A stretch of 64,000 bases of DNA from positions 3,596,001-3,660,000 of the forward strand of contig NZ_CP021731.1 in NCBI RefSeq assembly GCF_003628555.1, read 5' to 3'. Numbering within the stretch: the first letter of the stretch is position 1; each line of letters opens with the position of its first letter. Below the pieces are notes generated by a model, which saw only the letters and a program-made list of their open reading frames with translations, did no database searches and had not been told where the DNA came from. The position numbers and the translations under genes are program-made. Positions 41,085-50,325 of the stretch are shown one piece after another. The DNA is from Azoarcus sp. DN11. GTDB lineage: Bacteria > Pseudomonadota > Gammaproteobacteria > Burkholderiales > Rhodocyclaceae.

Positions 41085-42710
41085 TCAATATTCGTCCTGG
41101 TAACGCGATGTTATCGGATAACGCCAGTCCCTGCCGAATCCCCGCTTGGTGACACGGATTCCGACCGGCGCCTGACGGCGCTTGTATTCGTTGCGCTTGA
41201 GCATGGCAACGGTGCGCCGCACGTCGGCCTCGGGGTAACCGGCAGCGATGATGTCGCGCGGCGCTTCGTCGCGCTCCATGTAGGCCTCGATGATCGCATC
41301 GAGGACCTCGTACGGCGGCAGCGAATCCTGATCCTTCTGGTCCGGCTTGAGCTCGGCCGACGGCGGGCGCGTGATGATGTTCTCGGGAATCACGGGGCTG
41401 ACGGTATTGCGCCAGCGCGTGAGCCGGAACACGAAGGTCTTGTAGAGATCCTTGAGCACGGCGAAGCCCCCCGCCATGTCGCCATACAGGGTCGCGTAGC
41501 CGGTCGCCATCTCGCTCTTGTTGCCGGTCGTGAGCACGATCGCGCCGGTCTTGTTCGACAGCGCCATGAGAATCATGCCGCGGATGCGGCTCTGCAGGTT
41601 TTCCTCGGTGGTATCGGCCGGCAGGCCCTTGAACTGGTCCGCGAGCATGCCGGCGAACGTCGTCATCGCCGGCTCGATCGGAATCTCGTCGTAGCGCACG
41701 CCCAGGTTGGCGACGAGCGCGCGCGAGTCGTCGAGGCTCATCTGCGCCGTGTAGGGCGACTGCATCATCACCGCCCGCACCTTGTCGGCGCCGAGAGCAT
41801 CCACTGCGATGCACAGGGTCAGCGCGGAATCGATGCCGCCGGAAAGCCCGATCAGGGCCCCCGGGAAACCGTTCTTGCCGAGGTAGTCGCGCACGCCCAC
41901 CTTGAGCGCCTCGTAGACTTCGGCCTCGATCGGACGCGGCTCGATCCGCTCGCCGTCCGCCCAGCGTCCGTCGCGCAGCTGCACGAGGTCGACACGCTCG
42001 TCGAACGCGGACGCCTGCCACGCCAACGAGCCGTCGCCGTTCAGCGCAAACGACGCCCCGTCGAACACGAGCTCATCCTGCCCGCCGACCATGTTGCAAT
42101 ACACCACCGGCAAGCCGGTCGCGGCAACCCGCTCGCGCAGCACCTCGTAACGGCGCTGCAGCTTGTTCATGTGATACGGCGACGCGTTGAGCCCCAGCAG
42201 CACCTGCGCGCCCTCGGCCCGCGCCAGTTCGGCCGGGCCGGATTCCCAGAGGTCCGCGCAGATGTTCACCCCGAGCTTGACGCCCTTGAGCTCGAACACG
42301 CACGCGGCACGCCCGTGCTCGAAATAGCGCTCCTCGTCGAACACTTCGTAGTTCGGCAGGAGATGCTTGTGGTAGGTGGTCAGGACCAGGCCGTCGCGAA
42401 TCACCGACGCCGCGTTGAAGCGCTTCGCATGGCGCAGCTCGGGATGGCCTAGGACGAGGGTGATGCCCTGCGTCTGCTCGGCGATCCGTGCGACCTCACG
42501 CGCGCAGGCACGGTAAAAATCCGGACGCAGGAGCAGGTCTTCGGGCGGATAGCCCGACAGGGCGAGCTCCGGCGTCAGGAGCAGGTCTGCCCCGAGCGCT
42601 CTGGTCCGCGCCAGGGCATGGATGATCCGGTCGGCGTTGGCCTTCAGGTCACCCACGGTGCAATTGATCTGGGCGACGGCAATGGAGAGCGATTGATCAT
42701 GCGATTTCAT
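41085..42710 (-). CDS. nadE: Glutamine-dependent NAD+ synthetase
   Basis: Converts nicotinate adenine dinucleotide to NAD+ using glutamine. The 541-residue product has an N-terminal nitrilase-type amidase domain (1-270; catalytic Cys in LGVNICADLWE, Glu in LLLTPELALSGYPPED). The synthetase domain that follows has the P-loop LSGGIDSALTL near residue 290 and NKSEMATGY. ATG 42710 is preferred over GTG 42716. It precedes glnB by 48 nt on the same strand; GlnB is known to control NadE in some bacteria, so the pairing may be functional. Confidence 0.96.
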   Translation of the reverse strand: MKSHDQSLSIAVAQINCTVGDLKANADRIIHALARTRALGADLLLTPELALSGYPPEDLLLRPDFYRACAREVARIAEQTQGITLVLGHPELRHAKRFNAASVIRDGLVLTTYHKHLLPNYEVFDEERYFEHGRAACVFELKGVKLGVNICADLWESGPAELARAEGAQVLLGLNASPYHMNKLQRRYEVLRERVAATGLPVVYCNMVGGQDELVFDGASFALNGDGSLAWQASAFDERVDLVQLRDGRWADGERIEPRPIEAEVYEALKVGVRDYLGKNGFPGALIGLSGGIDSALTLCIAVDALGADKVRAVMMQSPYTAQMSLDDSRALVANLGVRYDEIPIEPAMTTFAGMLADQFKGLPADTTEENLQSRIRGMILMALSNKTGAIVLTTGNKSEMATGYATLYGDMAGGFAVLKDLYKTFVFRLTRWRNTVSPVIPENIITRPPSAELKPDQKDQDSLPPYEVLDAIIEAYMERDEAPRDIIAAGYPEADVRRTVAMLKRNEYKRRQAPVGIRVTKRGFGRDWRYPITSRYQDEY

Positions 42711-42876
42711 GGGCACAACTATACCGCGTCGGCCCGCAGCGCGGCAGCCAGCCCGGCAGGCGCACGCGTCGCGGCAGGGGGAAACCTTCTGTTACCCTTG
42801 ATTGCGCTAAGCCCCACGGAATAGCGCCCCGGCAGAATCTAAAATGAAATCGTCAAGTTCTGCTACAGGTCACGCA

Positions 42877-43272
42877 ATGTCCGCCCGCCTCACGCTCCTC
42901 GCCTCGGTACTGGCGCTTTCTGCCTGCGCAACGCCTCCCTCCGCACCTCCGGCCGCGACTGCTCCGTCGGGCATTGTCGAGCAGCCCGAAGTCATCGGGA
43001 ATCAGCAACTGGATTTCAAGCTCGCGAGCGGGACTTACCACTGCGAAATGGGTCAGCGCGTCGACGTGCAGCGCCCGTCCAACAACGCGAACCAGATCCT
43101 GATCAGCTGGACCGGCAGGCGCTACCAGCTCGCGCGCAACCCTTCCCGTTCGGGCCTGCCGCGTTTCGAGGACGAGCGCAACGGCCTGGTGTGGATCGAT
43201 CTGCCGTGGAAGAGCATCCTCCTCGACCGGGATAGCAACAAGCCGCTTGCCAGCGACTGCAAGCTCGGCTGA
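42877..43272 (+). CDS. Putative outer-membrane lipoprotein, MliC-like possibility
   Basis: A 131-residue product with a lipoprotein signal (MSARLTLLASVLALSAC, Cys17) and a Pro/Ala-rich linker. A beta-rich domain with one Cys pair follows (GTYHCEMGQRVDVQR and LASDCKLG at the end). The YxCxxGxxxxV pattern recalls the MliC/PliC C-type lysozyme inhibitors, but this is a weak, by-eye similarity. ATG 42844 is an alternative start that adds 11 residues. It is divergent from nadE and convergent with ppa. Confidence 0.7.
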   Translation: MSARLTLLASVLALSACATPPSAPPAATAPSGIVEQPEVIGNQQLDFKLASGTYHCEMGQRVDVQRPSNNANQILISWTGRRYQLARNPSRSGLPRFEDERNGLVWIDLPWKSILLDRDSNKPLASDCKLG

Positions 43273-43298
43273 CGCTCCGTTTCACGACGTCCCGAAAT

Positions 43299-43330
43299 GC
43301 AGATGGCCCGCGCTCAGGCGGGCCATCTGC
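43299..43330 (-). terminator. Bidirectional stem-loop between the lipoprotein gene and ppa
   Basis: A perfect 13-bp stem (GCAGATGGCCCGC and complement) with loop GCTCAG lies between two convergent genes, 26 nt after the plus-strand stop and 24 nt after the ppa stop. The T-tracts are short on both sides. Confidence 0.65.
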
Positions 43331-43353
43331 GATTCTGCGGACGAATGTCCGGC

Positions 43354-43884
43354 TTACTTGCCAGCCGCCTTGTTCAGGCCATCAAGGATTTCCTTCTTGG
43401 CATCTTCAACCGAACCCCAGCCCAGCACCTTGACCCACTTGCCCGGCTCGAGATCCTTGTAGTGCTCGAAGAAATGCACGGTCTGCTTCATCAGCAGCTC
43501 GGGCAGGTCGTCGGTGGTCTGCACCTTGTCGTACAGCGGGGTCAGCTTGGAGACGGGAACCGCGACGACTTTCGCATCCTGGCCCGACTCGTCCTCCATC
43601 TTCAGCACGCCGACCGGGCGGCAACGGATCACCACGCCCGGCAGCAGCGGGAAGGGCGTCACGACCAGCACGTCCACCGGGTCGCCGTCACCGGCGATGG
43701 TGTGCGGCACATAGCCGTAGTTGATCGGATAACGCATCGAGGTGCCCATGAAGCGGTCGACGAACACGGCGCCGCTGTCCTTGTCCACCTCGAACTTGAT
43801 CGGATCGGCCTGCGCCGGAATCTCGATGATGACGTTGATGTCGTTCGGCACGTCCTTGCCGGCCTTGACCTGATCGAAACCCAT
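43354..43884 (-). CDS. ppa: Inorganic pyrophosphatase (family I)
   Basis: Hydrolyses pyrophosphate and drives biosynthetic reactions. The 176-residue product has KFEVDKDSG, the [12 protein letters not shown] segment and the metal-binding signature DGDPVDVLV near residue 67. ATG 43884 starts at the family's usual position. Confidence 0.97.
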   Translation of the reverse strand: MGFDQVKAGKDVPNDINVIIEIPAQADPIKFEVDKDSGAVFVDRFMGTSMRYPINYGYVPHTIAGDGDPVDVLVVTPFPLLPGVVIRCRPVGVLKMEDESGQDAKVVAVPVSKLTPLYDKVQTTDDLPELLMKQTVHFFEHYKDLEPGKWVKVLGWGSVEDAKKEILDGLNKAAGK

Positions 43885-43958
43885 ACAACCCTCCCGTGAA
43901 AATTGTGGAGCGGATTATATGTGGAAAATGCCTCCTGCCGTACGGGCGCGCGCTCCCG

Positions 43959-44168
43959 TCAGGCAGGGCAGCCGAACCCCGCATCCTCCACCGCCCCGCG
44001 CATCGCCTCGACGGTCACCTTCGCCGGATCGTACTGGACCACTGCCTGCGCCGCATCGAGGGACACCTGCGCATCGGTCACGCCGGGCAGGGCCTTCAAC
44101 ACCGTCGTCACGTTGCGCACGCACCCGCCGCAGCTCATGTCCTCGACCTTGATCGTCACTTCCGCCAT
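43959..44168 (-). CDS. copZ: Copper chaperone, heavy-metal-associated domain (CopZ)
   Basis: A 69-residue HMA-domain protein with metal site MSCGGC at residues 11-16. It delivers Cu(I) to the exporter. It starts 23 nt after the copA stop on the same strand. The domain is the usual beta-alpha-beta-beta-alpha-beta length and ends GFGCPA with an extra C-terminal Cys. Confidence 0.93.
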   Translation of the reverse strand: MAEVTIKVEDMSCGGCVRNVTTVLKALPGVTDAQVSLDAAQAVVQYDPAKVTVEAMRGAVEDAGFGCPA

Positions 44169-44191
44169 TTCAGCTTCTCCTAAAAATTCGC

Positions 44192-46594
44192 TCACCTGCC
44201 GGAAGCCCAACGCCGCAACAGCAGCGAATTGGTCACCACCGACACCGAGCTCATCGCCATCGCCGCCGCCGCGATCACCGGGTTGAGCAAGCCGAACGCT
44301 GCGAGCGGGATGCCCAATACGTTGTAAATGAAGGCAAAGAACAGATTCTGCCGGATCTTCGACAACGTTGCCTGCGACAACTCGATCGCGTCGGCAACGC
44401 CGTGGAGGCTGTTCCTGACCAGGGTGATGTCCGCGGCCTCCACTGCGACGTCGGCGCCGACGCCGATTGCAAACGACACATCCGCAGCCGCGAGCGCGGG
44501 CGCGTCGTTGATGCCGTCCCCTGCCATTCCGACGCGCCCGCCCCCCGCCAGGGACCGGACGGCCGCGGCCTTGTCGCCCGGCATCACCCCCGCCCGCCAG
44601 TCCGTGATCCCGGTCTGCGCCGCGATCGCCGCGGCCGTCGCCGGATGGTCGCCCGTGAGCATGACGACCCGCAGGCCGCGCGCCTGGAGCCGCGCCACCG
44701 CTGCCGCCGAATCCTCGCGCACACGGTCGGCGACGCCGATGACTCCGGCGAACACCCCATCGACGGCGACCGCGACCAGCGTCTGGCCACCCGCCGCCAG
44801 CCGCGCGCACGATGCGGCATCCACTGCGATCTGCCGCTCCTGCAGGAAGCCAGGCGCCCCCAGCACCACGTCATGGCCATCCACCCGCCCCGCCAGTCCC
44901 TGGCCGGGCACGGCGACGACATTCTCCGCGGCAGGCATGAGCTGACCGGCGGCACGCGCGGCGCCGACGATCGCCGCGGCAATCGGGTGCGCGCTCGTCG
45001 CCTCCAGCGCGCCCGCGATGGACAGCAGCGCCTCGCGCTGCCAGCCCGGTGCCGGCAGCACCGCGCTCACGGCCGGCGCGCCTTCGGTCAGGGTGCCGGT
45101 CTTGTCGACCGCGAGCACGGCGATCTTCTCGGCCAGCTCCAGCGCTTCCGCGTTCTTCACGAGCATGCCGGCGCGCGCGCCCTGCCCCGTTCCGACCATG
45201 ATCGCCGTCGGCGTCGCCAAGCCGAGCGCGCAGGGGCAGGCGATCACCAGCACCGCGACGGCATTGATCAATGCCTGCGCGAAATCGCCCGCCAGCCACC
45301 ACCAGCCGACGAAGGTGAGCGCCGCGATCGCCACGACGACCGGCACGAAGACGGCCGCAATGCGATCCGCCAGCCTTTGCACCGGCGCCTTCGATCCCTG
45401 CGCCTGCTCGACCATGCGGATAATGCCGGCGAGAAGCGTATGCGCACCGACCCCGGTCGCGCGGCAACGCAGCGCGCCCTGGCCGTTGAGCGTCGCGGCA
45501 AACACCTTGCCCCCGGAACGCTTGTCGACCGGCATGCTCTCCCCGGTGAGCATCGCCTCGTTGATCGCGGATTCGCCCGACTCGACCTCGCCGTCCACGG
45601 GCACGGCGTCGCCGGGACGCACGACGAAGCGATCGCCCGGCTGCAGTTTTTCCACCGGAACCGCCACGAGTTCGCCGTCGCGTTCGACATAGGCGAGCCT
45701 GGGCTGCAGCCGCAGCAGGGCATCCAGCGCGGCCGTCGTGCGGGCCTTGGCACGCGCTTCCAGAAGCTTGCCGAGCAGGATCAGGGTGATGATCGTCGCC
45801 GACGCCTCGAAATACACGTGCAGGTCGTGGCGGCCGAGCAGCGTCACGACGGTGCTGTAGATCCACGCCATCGATGTGCCGAGCACGACGAGCACGTCCA
45901 TGTTGGCGCCGCCGCCGCGCAGCGACGACCAGGCGCCGCGGTAGAACCGCGCCCCGATCCAGAACTGCACGGGCGTCGCGAGCACCAGTTGCAGCCAGCG
46001 CGGGACGAGGTCGTGCCCGGTAGCCGCGTCTGCGCCGAACATCAGCGGCATCTGCGCGAGCAGGGGCAACGTGAGCAGCGCCGCGATCCAGAAGCGACGC
46101 ATCTCCGCCTGCCACGCCTGTGCCTGCCGCATGCGCTGTTGCTCGCGTGCCGCGATGCCCGTCTCGACACCCTCGAAACCGGCGCGGCGGACCGCCTCGC
46201 GCACCGTCTCCGGCGCCACCAGTCCGGGCTGGTAGCGCAGGCTTGCCCGCTCCGTCGCAAAATTCACCGTCGCATCGACACCGGGGAGCCGGTTCAGGAC
46301 CTTTTCCAGCCGTGTCGCGCAGGCCGCGCAGGTCATCCCGGAAATCGCCAGTTCCAGCGAGGCCTGCGGGACCTCGAAGCCCGCCTTGCGGATCGCCGCG
46401 ACCACCTGATCCGGATTGCTGCGGGCGTCCGCAAATGTCACACGCGCCTTTTCCGCGGCCAGATTGACCGAAGCGGCAACACCGGGCAAGCGGTTCAGCA
46501 CCTTCTCGATCCGCGCGGCGCACGCGGCACAGGTCATCCCGGCAACCGGCAATTCGAGGGAGGAATGCTTGACCATCGATTCGGGGGCACTCAT
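44192..46594 (-). CDS. copA: Cu(I)-exporting P1B-type ATPase CopA
   Basis: Inner-membrane copper pump, 800 residues. Two N-terminal HMA domains carry GMTCAACAARIEKVL and GMTCAACATRLEKVL, nearly repeats of one another. Eight membrane helices are predicted. The motifs are TGESMPVDK, the translocation-site CPCALGLATP, the phosphorylation site DKTGTLTEG, HP in SAHPIAAAI and GDGINDAPALAAAD. The late NVLGIPLAA and MAMSSVSVVTNSLLLRR are typical of Cu(I) pumps. ATG 46594 was taken; Met7 is possible. Transcription starts at the MerR-type promoter at 46674-46705. Confidence 0.96.
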   Translation of the reverse strand: MSAPESMVKHSSLELPVAGMTCAACAARIEKVLNRLPGVAASVNLAAEKARVTFADARSNPDQVVAAIRKAGFEVPQASLELAISGMTCAACATRLEKVLNRLPGVDATVNFATERASLRYQPGLVAPETVREAVRRAGFEGVETGIAAREQQRMRQAQAWQAEMRRFWIAALLTLPLLAQMPLMFGADAATGHDLVPRWLQLVLATPVQFWIGARFYRGAWSSLRGGGANMDVLVVLGTSMAWIYSTVVTLLGRHDLHVYFEASATIITLILLGKLLEARAKARTTAALDALLRLQPRLAYVERDGELVAVPVEKLQPGDRFVVRPGDAVPVDGEVESGESAINEAMLTGESMPVDKRSGGKVFAATLNGQGALRCRATGVGAHTLLAGIIRMVEQAQGSKAPVQRLADRIAAVFVPVVVAIAALTFVGWWWLAGDFAQALINAVAVLVIACPCALGLATPTAIMVGTGQGARAGMLVKNAEALELAEKIAVLAVDKTGTLTEGAPAVSAVLPAPGWQREALLSIAGALEATSAHPIAAAIVGAARAAGQLMPAAENVVAVPGQGLAGRVDGHDVVLGAPGFLQERQIAVDAASCARLAAGGQTLVAVAVDGVFAGVIGVADRVREDSAAAVARLQARGLRVVMLTGDHPATAAAIAAQTGITDWRAGVMPGDKAAAVRSLAGGGRVGMAGDGINDAPALAAADVSFAIGVGADVAVEAADITLVRNSLHGVADAIELSQATLSKIRQNLFFAFIYNVLGIPLAAFGLLNPVIAAAAMAMSSVSVVTNSLLLRRWASGR

Positions 46595-46673
46595 GCACGA
46601 CTCCAATCTCTATCTTCACAATCCCGAGGGGCGCTGCATCCCGCCGCCATTGCAGAAACGGGACGACTGGGGC

Positions 46674-46705
46674 AGTCTAGACCCTGTACCAAAGTACGGA
46701 GTCAA
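46674..46705 (-). promoter_or_regulatory. MerR-type operator-promoter of copA
   Basis: On the minus strand TTGACT (46700-46705) and TAGACT (46674-46679) are separated by an over-long 20-nt spacer. The spacer contains an imperfect dyad with two GTAC half-sites (CCGTAC-TTTG-GTACAGG). Over-long spacers with a central dyad are the hallmark of promoters that MerR-family activators untwist. The regulator gene starts 5 nt beyond the -35, on the opposite strand. Confidence 0.8.
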
Positions 46706-46710
46706 TCCCC

Positions 46711-47172
46711 ATGAGCGAGCTCACGATCGGAACCCTGGCGAAGTCAGCCGGCGTCGGCGTCGAAACCGTGCGCTACTACCAGCGTCGCGGCCTGCTCCCG
46801 CAAGGCGGTGCGCACAAGGGCGCCTTCCGCGTCTACGGCACCGACGAACTCGCGCGCCTGCGTTTCATCCGTCGCGCGCAGACGCTCGGCTTCAGCCTCG
46901 AGGAGATCTCGGAACTGCTCGCCCTGGACGAAGAGACAGACCGCGAGCGTGCACGCGCGTTCGCGCAGGCGAAGATCGCCGACGTCGAATCCCGCATCCG
47001 GCAGCTCGAGGAGATGCGCAGTGCGCTGCAAGGCCTCGTGACCTGCTGCGAACACACCGAAGCGCCCGCCCCCTGCCCGATCCTGCACGCGCTCTCGACG
47101 GCATCCGAGGAGCCGCCCACTTCGCCGCCCGAGGCACACGCTCACGGCTCGCGAACGCGAACATCCTCGTGA
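46711..47172 (+). CDS. MerR-family metal-responsive activator of copA
   Basis: A 153-residue regulator with an N-terminal winged helix (TIGTLAKSAGVGVETVRYYQRRGLL), a long dimerisation helix and a metal-binding loop. Its Cys residues are Cys112, Cys113 and Cys122 (TCCEHTEAPAPCPILHAL). The Cys113-Cys122 spacing resembles MerR or ZntR rather than CueR, but the third thiol at about position 77-82 of those proteins is replaced (LDEETDRERAR). Location next to copA suggests Cu(I) sensing; specificity is therefore uncertain. The C-terminal tail is His/Ser/Thr-rich. Confidence 0.88.
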   Translation: MSELTIGTLAKSAGVGVETVRYYQRRGLLPQGGAHKGAFRVYGTDELARLRFIRRAQTLGFSLEEISELLALDEETDRERARAFAQAKIADVESRIRQLEEMRSALQGLVTCCEHTEAPAPCPILHALSTASEEPPTSPPEAHAHGSRTRTSS

Positions 47173-47178
47173 GGCGAC

Positions 47179-47886
47179 TCACACCTCGCAGACGACGCCC
47201 TTCCACAAGGCTCCGCCGAGCGTGGGCGCATGGAACAGCCCGAACACGCCGAAGCCCAGCACGAGCGTCCCCGCCACGAATCGCACGCGCCGGTTGCGGG
47301 TAATGTCGCGGAAGCGCTTGAACAGCATGCCCGCCAACATCAGATTCGGCAGCGTCCCCAGGCCAAAGGCGAGCATCAGCCCTGCGCCGCGCCCGGCGGA
47401 CCCGGTGACCAGCGCGGTGGTCAGCACGCTATAGACGAGGCCGCAAGGCAGGAAGCCCCACAGCAGCCCGAGGGGCAAGGCGTGCCCCACCGAACGCGCC
47501 GGGATGAAACGCGCGGTGAAAGGCTGGACACGCTTCCACAGCACCAATCCGGCCCGCTCGACGGGCGCGAGCAGGCCCGTGAATCCCGTCAGGTACAGCC
47601 CCAGCGCGACGAGCATGAGGTTCGCCAGCACATACAAGGCCATCTGGACCGGAAGGACGTTGGAGAACAGCATGCCGACGGTCCCGAGGGCGCCGAGCAA
47701 TCCCCCCAGGATCGTGTAAGTCGCGACCCGCCCGAGATTGTAGGCCAGGTGCACCGGCCACTGCCGCCCGGCGCGACCCGGCATGTTCACAGTCAGAGCG
47801 CCGACGATCCCGCCGCACATGCTGACGCAGTGTGTGCCGCCCAGAAGGCCGATCAGGAAGGCTGCGATGTAACCGGTTTCAGGCAT
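47179..47886 (-). CDS. Sulfite exporter TauE/DsbD-like membrane protein (cbb3-associated type)
   Basis: A 235-residue inner-membrane protein with six to seven helices. The conserved cysteine-bearing segments GGTHCVSMCGGI near residue 16 and WGFLPCGLVYS near residue 140 place it in the DsbD_2/TauE-like group. Members commonly lie beside cco genes and appear to help copper or thiol handling during cbb3 oxidase assembly; this is inference from context. It is convergent with the MerR gene (6-nt gap) and upstream of hemN on the same strand. Confidence 0.8.
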   Translation of the reverse strand: MPETGYIAAFLIGLLGGTHCVSMCGGIVGALTVNMPGRAGRQWPVHLAYNLGRVATYTILGGLLGALGTVGMLFSNVLPVQMALYVLANLMLVALGLYLTGFTGLLAPVERAGLVLWKRVQPFTARFIPARSVGHALPLGLLWGFLPCGLVYSVLTTALVTGSAGRGAGLMLAFGLGTLPNLMLAGMLFKRFRDITRNRRVRFVAGTLVLGFGVFGLFHAPTLGGALWKGVVCEV

Positions 47887-48014
47887 GGCAAGGACAAAAG
47901 GGCGGGAAACTCACGCGGGCGGGACACGAAAGAAGAACGGGCGCCCGAGGACGCCCGCACTGTACCACCTTCTCCCGCCCCAGGCAGCCCGCGACAACGG
48001 GCCGCCGGCCGGAC

Positions 48015-49406
48015 TCAGATGACCTTCGAATAACGCGCGCGCTCGCGGTCGGCGCGCAGGTAACGGTCGAAGACCATCGCGATGCCGCGCACCAGCAGGC
48101 GCCCCGGCGGCAGCACGCTGATCCACTTGTCGCTGACCTTCAGCAGGCCGGCCTCCTCCATCGCCTTGAGATCCTCGAGTTCGGCGGCGAAGTATTCGTC
48201 GAACTTGATCAGGTGCGCGATCTCGATCGAATCGATCGACAGCTCGAAATGGCACATCAGCGCCTGGATGATCGAACGACGCAGCAGGTCGTCGGCCGTC
48301 AGCTCGACGCCGCGCAGGACCGGCAGTTCGTCGCGATCGAGGGCGTCGTAGTACTCGTCGAGCGTCTTCACGTTCTGCGAGTACACCGGGCCGATCTTGC
48401 CGATCGCCGACACGCCGAAGGCCAGCAGGTCGCATTCGGCCTGCGTCGAATAGCCCTGGAAATTGCGGTGCAGGCGCCCCTGGCGCTGGGCGATCGTGAG
48501 CTCGTCGTCCGGCTTGGCAAAGTGGTCCATGCCGATATAGACGTAGCCCGCCTCCGTCAGCCGGCGGATCGCCATCTGCAGGATCTGCAGCTTGGTGTCC
48601 GAGGTCGGCATGTCGTTGATCGAGATACGGCGCTGCGGCTTGAACAGGCCCGGCAGGTGCGCGTAGCTGTACAGCGAGATGCGATCCGGCGACAGCTCCA
48701 GTACCTGCTCCAGCGTGCGGTTGAAGCTGATGATGTTCTGGCGCGGCAGGCCGTAGATCAGGTCCATGCTGATGGACTTGAAGCCGGTGGCGCGGGCCGA
48801 CTCGATCACGAGCCTGGTTTCATCGAAGCTCTGGATGCGATTGACCGCTTCCTGCACGTCTTCGTTGAAGTCCTGCACGCCCACGCTCATGCGGTTGAAG
48901 CCGAGGTCGGCGAGCAGCTTCACGGTGTCGAAGTCGACCTTGCGCGGATCGACCTCGATCGAGTATTCGCCGTTCGGCACCAGCGTGAAGCGCTTGTGCA
49001 CCGAATCCATGAGCTGGCGCAGCTCGTCATGCGACAGGAAGGTCGGCGTGCCGCCGCCGAGGTGAAGCTGCGTGACCTGGTGGCTACCGCCCAATGCGGC
49101 GGCCTGCATCCCGATTTCCTTATCGAGATACTTCAGGTACTTCGCCGAACGTGCATGATCTTTCGTGATGATCTTGTTGCACGCGCAGTAGTAGCAGATC
49201 GTGTTACAGAACGGGATGTGGAAGTATAATGAGAGCGGTTTGCTCACGCCCCCGACACCGCGTTGCGCCAGCCAGTCCCGCAATGCACGGGCATCGAACG
49301 CTTCGACGAAGCGGTCGGCCGTCGGGTAGGACGTGTAGCGCGGCCCATTGATGTCGAACCGGCGAATCAGCTGCTGGTCGAACACAAGATCTTTCTGACT
49401 GGTCAT
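48015..49406 (-). CDS. hemN: Oxygen-independent coproporphyrinogen III oxidase HemN
   Basis: Radical-SAM enzyme for anaerobic haem synthesis. The 463-residue product has the cluster motif CNTICYYCAC near residue 60, the GGGTPTFL SAM-binding segment, and the HemN C-terminal domain. It begins MTSQKDLVFDQQLI; Met7 codons upstream (49427) is a weaker start. An FNR box 55 nt upstream (49461-49474) fits anaerobic induction. It is divergent from fnr. Confidence 0.95.
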   Translation of the reverse strand: MTSQKDLVFDQQLIRRFDINGPRYTSYPTADRFVEAFDARALRDWLAQRGVGGVSKPLSLYFHIPFCNTICYYCACNKIITKDHARSAKYLKYLDKEIGMQAAALGGSHQVTQLHLGGGTPTFLSHDELRQLMDSVHKRFTLVPNGEYSIEVDPRKVDFDTVKLLADLGFNRMSVGVQDFNEDVQEAVNRIQSFDETRLVIESARATGFKSISMDLIYGLPRQNIISFNRTLEQVLELSPDRISLYSYAHLPGLFKPQRRISINDMPTSDTKLQILQMAIRRLTEAGYVYIGMDHFAKPDDELTIAQRQGRLHRNFQGYSTQAECDLLAFGVSAIGKIGPVYSQNVKTLDEYYDALDRDELPVLRGVELTADDLLRRSIIQALMCHFELSIDSIEIAHLIKFDEYFAAELEDLKAMEEAGLLKVSDKWISVLPPGRLLVRGIAMVFDRYLRADRERARYSKVI

Positions 49407-49460
49407 GGATGTTTCGCTTGAGTGCATTCCGTACGATCTCAAAAAGCCGCAGTTTTGTGG

Positions 49461-49474
49461 TTGACGTGGATCAA
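49461..49474. promoter_or_regulatory. FNR box between hemN and fnr
   Basis: TTGAC-GTGG-ATCAA, one base from the consensus TTGAT-N4-ATCAA. It could activate hemN (minus strand, box 54 nt from the start codon) and/or autoregulate fnr. At the exact class II distance for hemN the -10 is poor (GATCGT at 49433-49438). Confidence 0.75.
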
Positions 49475-49533
49475 CGGTCCATTCCGCCGGGCGCCTGCCA
49501 CTTCTCGGTCGATGTAGAAGGAACAATATTATC

Positions 49534-50286
49534 GTGCAAATGAAGGCGACGGTGCCGATTACAGTCGCGAGCCTGAAGGTCGCATGCTCCCAGTGCAACC
49601 TGGTCGAACTGTGCCTGCCCTTCGGGATGTCGGAATCGGAAATCGACCGTCTCGACGAACTGGTCGGTGCGCGGCGCAAGATCAAGCGGCAGCAGCATCT
49701 GTATCGCGCGGGCGATCCGTTCGAGGCGATCTACGCGATCCGCGCAGGTTCGTTCAAGACCGACGTGCTACTCGAGGACGGGCGCGAACAGGTCACCGGC
49801 TTCCAGATGACCGGCGAAATGCTCGGTCTCGACGGCATCAGCACCGAAGCCCATTCCTGCAATGCGATCGCGCTCGAAGACAGCGAAGTCTGCGTGATCG
49901 CCTACAGCAAGCTCGAGGAACTGTCGCGCGTGGTCGAAGGCCTACAGCTCCAGTTCCACAAGGTCATGAGCCGCGAGATCGTGCGCGACCACGGCGTGAT
50001 GACCCTCCTCGGCTCGATGCGCGCCGAAGAGCGCCTGGCGGCCTTCCTGCTCAACATGTCGCAGCGTTTCACGGCGCGCGGCTTCTCCCCCGCGGAATTC
50101 CACCTTCGCATGACCCGCGAGGAGATCGGCTCCTATCTGGGCCTCAAGCTCGAAACGGTGTCGCGGGCCTTCTCGAAGTTCCAGGACGAAGGCCTGATCG
50201 CGGTCCAGCAGAAGCACATCCGCATTCTCGACATCGTCGGCCTGAAGCGGCTGATCCAGCACCCGTCGCCGTCGCCCCGCCCCTGA
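49534..50286 (+). CDS. fnr: Oxygen-sensing regulator FNR
   Basis: Crp/Fnr-family activator that senses oxygen with a [4Fe-4S] cluster. The 250-residue product has the N-terminal ligands Cys18, Cys21 and Cys27 (CSQCNLVELC) and the fourth, Cys120, in EVCVIAY. The helix-turn-helix TREEIGSYLGLKLETVSRAFSKF has the E--SR recognition residues for TTGAT half-sites. GTG 49534 lies 11 nt after AAGGA; ATG 49540 gives a protein two residues shorter and is equally possible. It lies beside its likely target hemN. Confidence 0.95.
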   Translation: MQMKATVPITVASLKVACSQCNLVELCLPFGMSESEIDRLDELVGARRKIKRQQHLYRAGDPFEAIYAIRAGSFKTDVLLEDGREQVTGFQMTGEMLGLDGISTEAHSCNAIALEDSEVCVIAYSKLEELSRVVEGLQLQFHKVMSREIVRDHGVMTLLGSMRAEERLAAFLLNMSQRFTARGFSPAEFHLRMTREEIGSYLGLKLETVSRAFSKFQDEGLIAVQQKHIRILDIVGLKRLIQHPSPSPRP

Positions 50287-50325
50287 CCGGGGTGCGTGCC
50301 GTGCCGCCGATTGCGGCGCCCCGCC

